This document shows positions 37,651 to 49,300 of a stretch of DNA of 64,000 nt, in pieces; the stretch's first letter is position 1; the number at the start of each line of letters is the position of its first letter. The notes beneath the pieces were generated by a model. That model had not been told where the DNA came from. It saw only the letters and a program-made list of their open reading frames with translations, and searched no databases. A program made the position numbers and the translations under genes. Origin of the DNA: Serripes groenlandicus (taxonomy: Eukaryota > Mollusca > Bivalvia > Cardiida > Cardiidae); contig JASEVX010000011.1 in assembly GCA_031761405.1 (NCBI GenBank), forward strand, positions 33,375,822 to 33,439,821, given 5' to 3'.

Positions 37651-38224
37651 CAGAAGGAATCATCATCTCCACATTTAACAAATAGATGACATAACTATTC
37701 TATAGGCAGCAATTGTATATATATATCATAGATATGCGCTGCTTTTTATAAATACTTGAAATGTACGATTAATACAAAAAATAAAAACACGTCTCTGTTG
37801 GTCCGAATTCCAACGCTGAATGGTTAAACCCACACACACGGGCACAATAAAACTTCGTGCACTTCTGACAGTGCCACCTATCGGAGATTAGGGCAATTAA
37901 TTTTAGTCTTATTCGGTCGTCTCAAACGACGGACATAATATTATTTATCCATTGATAGATTTCATTATTTACTCTGTCTCGAATCATTCTCTACATGCCT
38001 TCGGTAAGTAAAATCGTGAACTTTACAATTGTTGGTTGTGTTGTTACATCCAAATATGTTCCCATTCGTGAACAGATAACCGTTAAGTGTGATTTTGACG
38101 CCTCTGCAGTCTTTTTAATAATTAGTTAATTACATTTTCATAGCTTTGCCAAGATGGCAAGTCGTCATCAACTTTATATTCATTATCATAATTATCGACT
38201 TACTGATAACAAACATAACATTGA

Positions 38225-38412
38225 TAATTATGATGATGATGATGATAATAAAAATAATAATAACAATAATGATAATAGTAATAATAATTATAATAATTAT
38301 AATAGTAATAATAATTATAATAATTATAAAACATGTAATAATAATTATAATAATTATAAAACATGTAATAATAATTATAATAATTATAAAACATGTAATA
38401 ATAATAATCAAC
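38225..38412. repeat. AT-rich microsatellite with 30-bp minisatellite units
   Basis: AAT/ATT-rich sequence grades into units ending ACATGTAATA at 38331, 38361 and 38391 (30-bp period). Absence of stops makes long spurious ORFs in several frames on both strands. Confidence 0.9.
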
Positions 38413-38562
38413 ATATATGACTAAGGTTCCGGATTTGTTTTTATATTTTGTATTATTTTGTAACTGCAAAGTTTAGTCTCACTTTCTTCTATCTTCAATG
38501 AATAAAGAGGATTCAGATTTGGGATATAAAGGAGCCACGTCATACGAACACCGGTATTAAAA

Positions 38563-38725
38563 TGTTTGCTTGTTTGTTTGTTTTGTATGGTGTTTGACAC
38601 CGCCTTCAACAAATTTTGTTCAGTTATATCACGGCGTTTCCTGGGTAAGCCACCAGTACAACTGGTCCGTTTATCCTGACACCAGCGAGTCAGTCGCAAT
38701 GCTAAAACCACAACCATGCGCGCCT
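38563..38725 (-). mobile_element. SINE-2 copy, minus, truncated head
   Basis: Tail TTGCTTGTTTGTTTG, then GACACCGCCTTCAACA and TATATCACGGCGTTTCCTGG, ending after CACAACCATGCGCGCC. No tRNA-like head. Confidence 0.7.
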
Positions 38726-39489
38726 AGGACGGACATAAACTGATTTGAAACGGAAGGTCAATGTGATCAAAATGGTAGACGTGTATAAACGGCAATCTGT
38801 AAAAACTCGCCTCTACATGTTTCTGTGTTGCTTGTGCGACGTGATGAAGCACGGGGAAGATCCTAATCAGACCGCACGAGGTCTGTGAGGTTATCTTGAT
38901 ATTCGCTGGTCCCAAGGTTCCCAGGGCCTGATTTGGTGTCACGTGACCGCCATCGAGTCATTCGTCTCACGTAATAAAATGCGACTTAAGACCACTTTAT
39001 GTAATTAGATTGAAGATAGCGCTTATGCCATTATATGCAACGTAAGGACATGCGACGTTAACCTATGTTAAGTTCATTTCATGTTATTAATTGGAAGATA
39101 ACGCTTATGACATTATTTGCAAGGTAAAGGCAGTGCGACGTAATTCCAACTTATGTCAAGCACCATTTTAGTTTTATCAATATATCTGATCGTCGGTTTT
39201 CGTGCTAAGTGATCGATTAATGTAGGGCGGTTTTCGTGCTAATTTTGTGGTCGATTAATGCAGAGCCGTGGTTTGTTGCTATATTTAGATTTGAGTGGCA
39301 TGTTTATGAACAGAACTTCATGCGTCTGCCGAATAAGGAACATTGTCGACTTGATAAATGCTTATCTAATACTGCATGTTACCTACATTAGTAGGTTAGA
39401 ATCAGTTTGAATTATTCATAAGTACATTCTCTCGGTACTAAAGTATTTTTAAAAAGGTTATTTAATACAAATTGGAAGGACATCTTTAA

Positions 39490-39705
39490 CCCTTTCCCTC
39501 ATATGCACGCTTTTTGACGACTCTAAAGCAGACGGCTTTTTGAAAACATGGCGACAAAAGAAGAAATTGCTCAAAACGAGCAATTTATCATTTTGTCAGC
39601 ATGTTTTGAATTCTATTCAATTATTGTTCTTTCATTTAAAGGGATTTTCTGTGCCTAGACGTTTACAAACTCGTCTGCTGATGATTTGTTTTATTTGGAA
39701 AAGGA
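39490..39705. mobile_element. piggyBac-like palindromic MITE just 3' of the PARP12-like stop
   Basis: TTAA at both ends (39486-39489, 39706-39709). The centre is AAATTGCTCAAAACGAGCAA, nearly perfectly palindromic. It may fall in the 3' UTR of the PARP12-like transcript, where a long hairpin could form. Confidence 0.85.
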
Positions 39706-39817
39706 TTAACCGATACAACATTGCAGGGCATGTGGCTTAAATGTAAACAGTCATAAGTCATATAATTATCTGGTCTCAGCAAATATAGGAACTATAAGAA
39801 ATACACGACAGTATAAT

Positions 39818-40301
39818 TTACAGAATTGAACATTGTGTATCTATCTCTCCTGGCGACCCGCTAGTATTCCCCGTGTCATGATATTGAATAAGATATTCCG
39901 GATAATATTGTGGCATATCAAACAGCACAAATATGGCAGGATTATCAGTGTTGTCAACACATGAATCAAACAACTGATTTGACGAATTTGGCTTGATTGG
40001 GGGACGCATGTACGTCGGTGTACCAGCTGTGTAATCCCCTACCAACACGCATGCGCGAAACATGTAACGGAAATGGCCACTGCAGTCGGTATATAAGTGG
40101 CTGTAGTTAGCATTTTTGTGGAAGTATGTTCCTTTACCGTAAGCAGTACCGTTTTGTCCACATATTCTGAAATCGAAGTTGTTAGTAGCGATTCCACGCA
40201 CCGCATTTGTTGTTCCAGTTCCATGGAATAGGTTTCGTTTGTATACCTCTTTGTTTGTTAGATTCGCCAATTCAAGCGCTGATTTCATTGTTTGCTCTCT
40301 A
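39818..40301 (-). CDS. PARP12-like gene, exon 6: PARP catalytic core, stop codon
   Basis: The acceptor TTATTTTACAG is at 40302. The exon reads NLFHGT (His of the triad), NNFDFRICG, YGKGTYF (Tyr of the triad), VLVGDYTAG, IFVLFD and YPEYLIQY. In the last motif Ile occupies the place of the catalytic Glu of PARP1. All are hallmark motifs of PARP7/12/13-type domains. Both NAD-binding residues (H and Y) are present, unlike inactive ZC3HAV1, so catalytic activity is likely. A piggyBac-like MITE begins about 110 nt beyond the stop. Confidence 0.93.
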
Positions 40302-43300
40302 CTGTAAAATAAATAAAAAGAAGGTTGTCAAAACATATAAAGTAATAATATTACGAGAAAATCAACATTATGGTATCTGCGTAATGTATAGACCCAGATC
40401 AGCTTGCGCAAAGTGCGCAGGCTAATCTGGGCCGACACATTCCGTCTCAGGGCGATAGAGGTAATGAGTAATGATTCCTGAATATATGAAATCCACAGGA
40501 GGCGAAAAGTGTCTGTCCGGATTAGCCTGCGCGGCATGCTTAGGCTGATCCGGGTCGATACTTTACTACGCATAATCCACAATCTTGGTTGTCTCGCGGA
40601 CGGCTCATCCGTCCTTCAAAAGCTTTAACAATGAATAAGCTGACGGTTTTTGTGGTGTAGGGGAAGTGTTATGCTATGGCTAGTTTGTTTATCTCTGTCA
40701 AAGGAGATCAATTGAAACGCAACGAGAGAAATCTAGAAACAACGATGAGAAAAAAGGCATGCGCTTCTTTGTAACGTAATGAAGGTATTCCCCGTTCCCT
40801 TTTTAAATAACGCTTTCCAACGTGCAAAACATCTGTAGCGACTTTGAAAACATTAAGTAACAAATATGGACATTCTCTATAAATGAAAGAACAATTTTTG
40901 AATTAAGTTGAACACATTGTGATGAATAGAGAAATAACTATTTTGAGCAATTCCTCATTTTCCTACATGATAATTTCAAAATATGTCTGCTGCAGGGATG
41001 CCAACAAGTTGTTATATGTAGAACGAGGTTAAGGATTTTTTTTCTCATTTGACATTTTATATTTGATAATTAATTTTGCAAAGCCTGTCGGAAGCTAGTA
41101 TAACTAGTAGAACTAGTAGAACTACTACGTTCGACTTGAAATAATACAAACTTGCAAAAACTTCGACAAAAAACAAAAGAAGATGAAAACATGTAGAAGA
41201 AGAAGTCGGAAAAGAAGTCGAAGTTAATGATGCAGAAGGAGAAGAAGAAGAAGTAGAAAAAAAAAGAAAAAAAAGAAGAGAATATGAAGGAATATAACGA
41301 AGTAGAAGAAACAGTAGAAAATGCGAGGAAGATGTAGTAGAAAAAGAAGAAAAAATAGAGAAGTAAAAGAAGAAGAAAAACAAAAATGAAGGAGTAAAAT
41401 AAGGAGTAGAATCAGATCATACTTGGAGAATTCCGTCCATAACTTTTGGTTTTGTACTCTGTATATATTATCAATGACAATCCGAGTTGTGTCTGTCAGA
41501 GTCAATCTTAAACTAGACTCCACCTCCTTGTACGGCTCACTGTCTTGTCTCAACTTGACCAATTCCAAAGGACTACACATGTCCCAAGGGAACCAGCCTT
41601 TTGGGGGCGGGGTTATTATCTTGGGTGGGGAACCAAGACTCTCAGGGCTGTAAAGATAGAGATAGGTTCATCACCTGACCAAGTCATGTCAAAAGCGAAC
41701 ATTACATTTACAACTTAATTGAAAGTTCTAAATTGACTTATTAAACATCGAATTTAAAGTTAGTATTTTTGGAAAATATTTCCACATCTATCCGCACGGA
41801 GGGAGGGTGAAAAGCCACCCATCAAAGGATTCAAACATGTGACATTTTGTAGAGAGACTAGTCTATAGGCTCTCTATCAATGATTTTATGTCAGCAAGTG
41901 GCAAAGTTCAAAATTAAGGCATATGTTTTTATGACCTCATATATGTTATTGTGGTAGAAAGTCCGCCTCCGGCGCGGGTTCGTTTCCTGTCCGGGTCATA
42001 CCAAAGACTTTAAAATTGGTAATAATGGCGTTTCTTCTTTGGCGCTCAGAGTTGTGGGATTAGCATTACGATTATCTAGCTGGTGTCAGGATAAAAGAAC
42101 CAGTAGTACTTATATTGGTTACTGACCAAAGAAATTGCACATATATAACTCAAAAATGTTGAAATGAGCATAACAAACAAATGTTTTTCTGGTGAAATTG
42201 AGACCCATTGAAAGCCTATTTTCTTTGCGTGAATAGACATTTTGACATGCAAGGGATTAAGATGCACCCCAACATAAGTCGTGCTCCTAGTTTAATTTAT
42301 TGCACTTATTAATATAGCTATATGCATTCATATCAATGTCAATCGAGTGGTTGAGAATTCGAACCCCTCCTCGACCAATATTCTATCCGACATTTGACTC
42401 ATCTTTCACAAATGGGCAATAAGTCGATTTGGAAAAGCAGCCAGTTGCTTGGAAAGACTGATGTGTTAAGTACTGGTGTTAGAAAGCCTGAAAACAATCA
42501 AATAATCAATCTAACATATCAATGATATACGATCCAAATGACCAACGTGCACTTGATACATCCTTCCGCAATTTCACGTCTCATTAAAACGGAGGATGAA
42601 GCTGCTTCTAAATAAGAGACGCTTCGCAATAACAAACCATTAGGCGTTGTTGACTGTACTGTTCGCCAATTAGTCATTAAATGTTGCAATAAACTCAGCA
42701 GTATTCATTTAGTTCATTAGCATATAAATGTTCAGGTACGTCTTTTCCCACACGTGTAATAACTACTTTAATGTTTGCTTTCGCAAAACATCGCTCATAT
42801 ATCATCTGACAATAGAGTATTGCCAGCAATGTTAATACTGTAAGCAGTATGATAATAGCCACCATCAATCCCGAAGGACCACGAAGATGCGTTTTCGTAC
42901 GGCTAATTGCAAGTCAAACAAGGCAATGGAGTAACACTACTTACAACAGCTTTTGTTCCATGTTGGCAGAGCACACGTAAAGTGGCCGACGAAGCACTGG
43001 TTTTGTTTGTCCATTCGTTAGATTTAATAGTGTCATTTCCTTTAAGTTCATCTCGAATTTCAGTGAATCATCTTCTCTCGAGTACAGGAATGTTTTCTGG
43101 CCAGCAAGATATTTGGACTCGAGAGTGAACTGCATGTTCTGAAATTCACGTATAATTCCAATTGCTGAAATATTGCGCATACAGAATGTCGCTAAACATA
43201 AACTAATGACTGAGATATCGAACGTTAGGTGTGTTCGTTTGCGTGGTATTGCATGCCACTTTCTACCATTTTTCAGTCATATCACTTGTTTCCTGGGTTA

Positions 43301-46300
43301 GTTGATTGGTTAATTTATCCTGAAACAAACGAGTCAGGCGTAATACTATCCGCACAAATCAGAGCGCCAAGGAGAGAAAACCATTACTACCAATTTAAAT
43401 CTTTCGTCCAATGGAACCGCTTTATGTAATCCAAATAAACATTTCTATTCTATGTAGAGGTTTTCTATTTCATAAATTTTGGCGGGAACGTGTTGCATTG
43501 TCAAAGACAATCTTAGTAACTTAGAATTACATTTGATATGTGTTTTACTGACGTAAAGTATCTGTAATGCTTTTAACATATAGGTAGTTACTCTTGCCAG
43601 CATTACTCTGAATACTTAGTTCTTTTATAATCAAACGATTTTCCTTTTCTTTACACTAACGTATAATAGTCGGTATTCCAACTGCATTTCCTATACATGT
43701 ATTACAAATCCAAGTCCATTTCCACCAACCTTACTTAGCGCTAGGTAATACTTAAATACTTAAAAGCATATTTAATTTATTTTTGTTTGCCTAATATTTT
43801 GTAAAACATCAATGGTGGAGTGTATTAAAGTATATGACTAAGTTGACTGGAATGGCTACCAACTTACCATGCTGACTAACAATACTTGTTGAGAAATGTT
43901 AACACAAATGTTAAAATATGTTTTTAAGTCTTTTTATAAGTATTATTTAGCATTAGGCTAGGCTGGTGGAATTGGACCTTTCATACTAAAGTACTGAAGC
44001 AGATGACACTTAATTTAAGATGATTTATTATTAGTTATTATTCGTAAATTGGTGTCAGACTATGACGCACTATAACACTGTTAATCGGGAGCCGAGCCCC
44101 GGTAGCTCAGTCGTTAGCAACGCGGGCTGTCACTCAATGGGTTGTGAGTTCGAATCCCAACATTCTTTCCGACGTTTGACGAAAGTCAATGTGACAAGCG
44201 TCTTTTAACTGTCATCAGTTGGCTAACAATCTATGTGGAAAAGCAGCCAGTTGCTTTGAAAGTATGTTGTGTGGATTACTGGTATGAGAAAGCTAGGAAA
44301 CACATGAGTAGGTGAACTGGCCGCCGTGATATGACTGAAAAAGTGTTTAAAACGGCGTTAAGCCTCAATCAATCAAAGTTAATCGGGAAATATGTCCGCG
44401 ACAAATCATCATTTGACTCACCGATCTCTATAACACACATAAAAATGTACAATTTCAAACAATCAACGTGCTGAACGCAGTTGTCTGTGTCTCAAATCAA
44501 AAAGGGTTTGGCGAACTATCAGCTACATATAGCAGACATTAAAACAAGTATGCAATATTTCAGACTTACTTGCAAAATGTTTTGCGATGCATATGTCACG
44601 GCCAATATAATTCTTAACATATTTCAAAATAACGCATGTCTCTCCCACTGAAAAGTCATTGGGGAAAACATACGTTTTGTGACCTTGACCTTTGATATAC
44701 TGATTCCAAAAAAACGATATGAATCATATCTGTGTTATGAACTATTACTCATATGAAATGTGTATACTGTAACTGGTCGATGTAATGGATGGATTTTTAC
44801 CCTATGTTTTCAAATATAGCCAAATTAGGCTTTCTGCACGGATCTAGAAAATGTGAAGGAAATTTGGAGAGGTCTATCAGAGGATAACTGCTGAGAAATT
44901 TCAACCCAATTGACCCGACGGTAAAAAAGAAGTAGACGGTCGACGGTCAAAGGGCTATCAAAATAAATCACATTAAGCAATGCAAAACCCTACATTGTGT
45001 GCACTACAATGTGATGAACAGAGAGGAACATGATCAGGCTTCGCGGAGGTACACGTTGCAAAGTCCAGAGTATCGGTTTACGTGAGTCGATACCCGAAAT
45101 GTAAGTTGATTAGAAGGTGTTGAACTTAAGATCTGAGAACACCGATGAATATAGGAAATTAAACCATAACAGACCAAATAAAACAGCTCTGAAATATAGG
45201 ACAGTAAACTGTCCGCACATGCAATTTTATACAAACCGTTTCGAATTTGTCCCAACTATTTTGGTCGTTTCCAAAATACCATCGCCACTGTGTTTGGAAA
45301 CTAGGCTTAGTTGGATCCCCAGCCATGAAACTTCTTGTCGACAAACGTCGCACGTCAACCACTAGGGCATCCAGCTGGCTGCTTGATGTAACCAAGGCAT
45401 GAAGGTTAGTGTCAAACATTATGTTGACATGCGAAGCATCTCCGTCGTGTTCCTGAACAAACAATTTAAAAATAATAGGGTCCATTTAACGAGCCATGCA
45501 AATACGAAAAACCGGAAACCGACTTTCGTTTTTATATTTTCGATAAAATACGACCACATTGCTCATATATCTAATATGTGTCTGTTTGCTTTGTTTGTTT
45601 GTTTATATGATATTTTACGCCAACACATTTTAAGTGACTCCACGGCGTTTCACGTGTTAGATCACCGGCTAGGTCATATCAAATACTTTAAAACGATAGT
45701 TATTGCTTTCCCTCCTTGAACCTCAGGATTGTGGGATAAGCATAACGACTGACTTGATGTTGACAGGTTAAATGGACCAGCGGTACTGTTAACTTACACC
45801 GGAAACGCTCTGATATAACTGAACAGTATTTCTAAAGCGGCGTAGAACACCATGCTTACAAACAATCAAACAAACTTAAACTGTAAAGCAATTATCAAAT
45901 TGTCTTTGTCAAAGTCGGTAACGTCCATTCCAAACAAACATACCGCTTGACTTCCCATGTAAACCCTAATAGAATCCGGTTAATTATATTGTTGGCTATT
46001 TTAACCATCCTACGCTAAATCTCAAAAATTAAAATCGTGGAATACTTTGTTGATCAATATCTGTCTATTCAGAGATCTATATATTTATTATTTTGTTTGT
46101 AAACAATATTACAAAGAGGGTTGTTCTAAATTCCGCATGTATATATGTCATTTTGTTTCGCCGTTTGTAATGCTAAATTGTATTTTCCTCATGTTTTTGT
46201 CCATGTACAAACTGGGAGTATTAAAGAAAATGAATTGAATTGACTTCCCATGTTGTTGTTTACGTGTATACATACATTCTCTTAACTGTAATTTCATTTT

Positions 46301-49300
46301 GTGCCAATGTACTTTATATCAATTTGACACAGATGTCCACCGAAATTAAGTGCTATGCTAAGTGTAAGACATAGGTCTGCATCACAATGCCACACTTCAA
46401 GGTCAAATGTAATGATTCTCCGAAGTTCTACCACTATTTATGCGTGGGAGAGGATACACAACATTGCCTATTTTTGCCCAAAGCCCTGGTGACATATACC
46501 TCTTGTGTTTCCTTCTGAAATACATTTATTAAACGTCCTATATATGGAGTTTTACAAAAGACTATTAGTTTAGTCTAGACATATTTGTCTCACATCGATT
46601 GCGAAATAAGTTTTCAGGTTCTATTAATCCCTCTCCATGTCTGATTCCTGGAGACTTAACCAGTACTTGCGCCATTTTGTGGATCTATTTTTATAAGGAC
46701 TCCTACTATTTATAATTTCATCCTGATTTGTTTTATATTGTCTGACCAATTATGCTTTCAATCATGTTTACTGTTGCAAATGACATTAATAATAAGATTT
46801 GATATTTATAAACCAGACTAAAAAAAGGTTGACGGAACATGACCAACAAACAAAATGACATATTCCTATGTTTTCAACCAAATTGACATATTCCTATGTT
46901 ATCAAACAAAATGACATACTCCTATGTTATCAAACACAATGACATATTCCTATGTTATCAACTTTTCACAAAATTCCTGACAAAATGAGAATACCAACAT
47001 TATGATAGAAACCGGAAAATGTCATCAAAATACCACGTGACCTATTGATTCATTGGCATATATTTGCTTGAAATACATGCCTAAAATGATCCTAGAAGCT
47101 TGAAAGCAATCCCTTATTAGACAAAATGGTAGAATTTGCCTTTAATATCATGTAAAATAAAACAAATTTATTTAAAACTAAATTAACAGTATAAAATACG
47201 ACATAACTAAAAATACAGTACCAGTATAAAACTGAATGACTTTTCCCTCATGCAGAACTGACTTTCTATATCTTCAGACTTTTCTAACGGCATCCATTCA
47301 TCCTTCAGTTTCATTTGCCAGAGGTAAGGCATTTTTTTGTCTTGTAAGTGGTGATCGGAACAGTCTCGAATTCGTCGGCATTTTCCGGTTAGCCCTAACG
47401 TACAGATGAAATGTTTGTTTGCATCATCTGTAAACATGTGAATACACTTGTAACGATATAAAATTGTTATTGTCTTTTTCAAGTACATACACTTATAAAG
47501 ATATAGAATATAGAATTGTTATTGTCTTCTTCAAAATGAATATCCAGTAGTTATTAACAAAAAATAGCTCTTTATGTTTCAAAGCTTTTTGAAGAAATTT
47601 GATTGTGCACATAACTACGTTGTAAGTTGAATGTAATATGATATGTATGTATGGGAGGCCGGATGCCTAATTACGCAAATAAACTATTGTATTATAAAGA
47701 TAACACATAGATTATTATTACAAATGAAATTATACCCCGACTGAATGTGAAACGCGCGTAATAACGAGTCCGTTTGCTCGCGTTTGTTGTTACGGATACG
47801 TCTCACGAAAGATAGAATTCCCTCACCAAAAGTACAATGTTGATTAATTAATAACAAACTATATTTTTAAATGATCCACAGTAAAATACTTTTAGCTATT
47901 TTTAAATCAGATATGTGAAGTAACAAGTGAGTTAGAATGTTGCTTTAAACACGTTTCTATAGTTTATGCAAGTAACTGATGAATTATAGTGAATTACTAA
48001 AAGGGTCTTCCCAAAACGTACCTAACGTACCTTAGGGACACGTACATTTATGCTACACTTTAAGGCACTGAAGGAAGTTGTCACTTTATTCATAGAGTAA
48101 TATCAACATATCTGTTTTATTTATTTGTCAGATGGTATATTTTACGGTATACTAATGATCGGATTGATTTTAGAGTAATCGGTAGAAAAAACACTGCACG
48201 CAAATCAAAGAACATATAGATCAACCATTCTCCATGAAACATTGGGTTTATGATTTAATTCAAAGTCCCGAGTTCACTGTGAGTCAATGTTTGACAGAGC
48301 TCTGGTCTACTTCAGATAATATATGTGTATATGTACGACACATTCTTTAACCCTTTCCCCACATACACCAACTTGGCAGCAAACGTCTTTAAAAACATTA
48401 AGTAAACAACATGGCAACTCTCTATAAATGAACGAACAATAGTTGAACAAATATTGTGGGGAAAATAAGAAATTGCTCACAACGATCAATTTTTCCTTTT
48501 GCCACAATGTTTTTTCAGAAGCCGTCTGCGGTAGTGCGGTAGGTACTTCAGATGTTGTCTACAGGTGTAAAGGGTTAAACCATAATTAATCGCGTTTGGC
48601 AAACATGGATATCTTTGCATCTGCGATCAGTGAAGTATTAGATGAGTCTGCCCATACAGTATCATGACTGTCCGCCAACATTTAATATTTCAAAAGATGT
48701 AACGTCTGAGAAAAGAAAACGGACAAAATGACTCATATGGATTAACGCCGATATACCACAGACCTAAATAAAAGGCCGAAAAAGAAAACCCATACCAACA
48801 CTGGGCAACATATTGATGTCACTTAAAACGAAAAGAAACTCACGCACGCACGCACTTATGCACGCGTTTACGCATGTATTTACACAGTTACACGTACGCA
48901 TAAGCGCGCGCACACCAACACACATTTATATTCAACAACATACCTTTGGTAGTGGTATTTTCACCTGCTGCATTCGATTTTTCCAGGATCCCTCTCTTGC
49001 AATATATCAATTTTCGAAAAAAGTCCTCAGGACATTTTGACATTCTGTATGCATCGACAATAGGCTTGTTATGCCCTGAGAATATATCATGTGTAAAGGT
49101 ACATGTATCAGCGTCAGCTAAGCATTTCCCCAGTACGAATTGTTTGCAAAGATGAAGCTTTGTACATCGTTCAATTTCGCATCCAGTATCGTTCCAGTAT
49201 TCGCAAACATGTGGACGTCTTGCTGAGATGATTGAACATATCTCTTCATTGTTAAAGATGTCAGCAAAACGAAGATTCCTCGAGATATTTCTGTTTCTTG

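Noticed and set aside
38130..38469. Overlapping 88-94-codon ORFs rich in Ile, Asn or Tyr
   Set aside because: They come from an AAT/ATT microsatellite that lacks stops in several frames on both strands.
40328..40582. 84-codon minus-strand ORF near exon 6
   Set aside because: Translation of the GATCAGCCTGCGCAG MITE; the repeat occurs elsewhere with broken frames.
41057..41383. Phe/Ser/Leu-rich 108-codon ORF
   Set aside because: Translation of the purine-rich intron tract read as pyrimidines; not a membrane protein.
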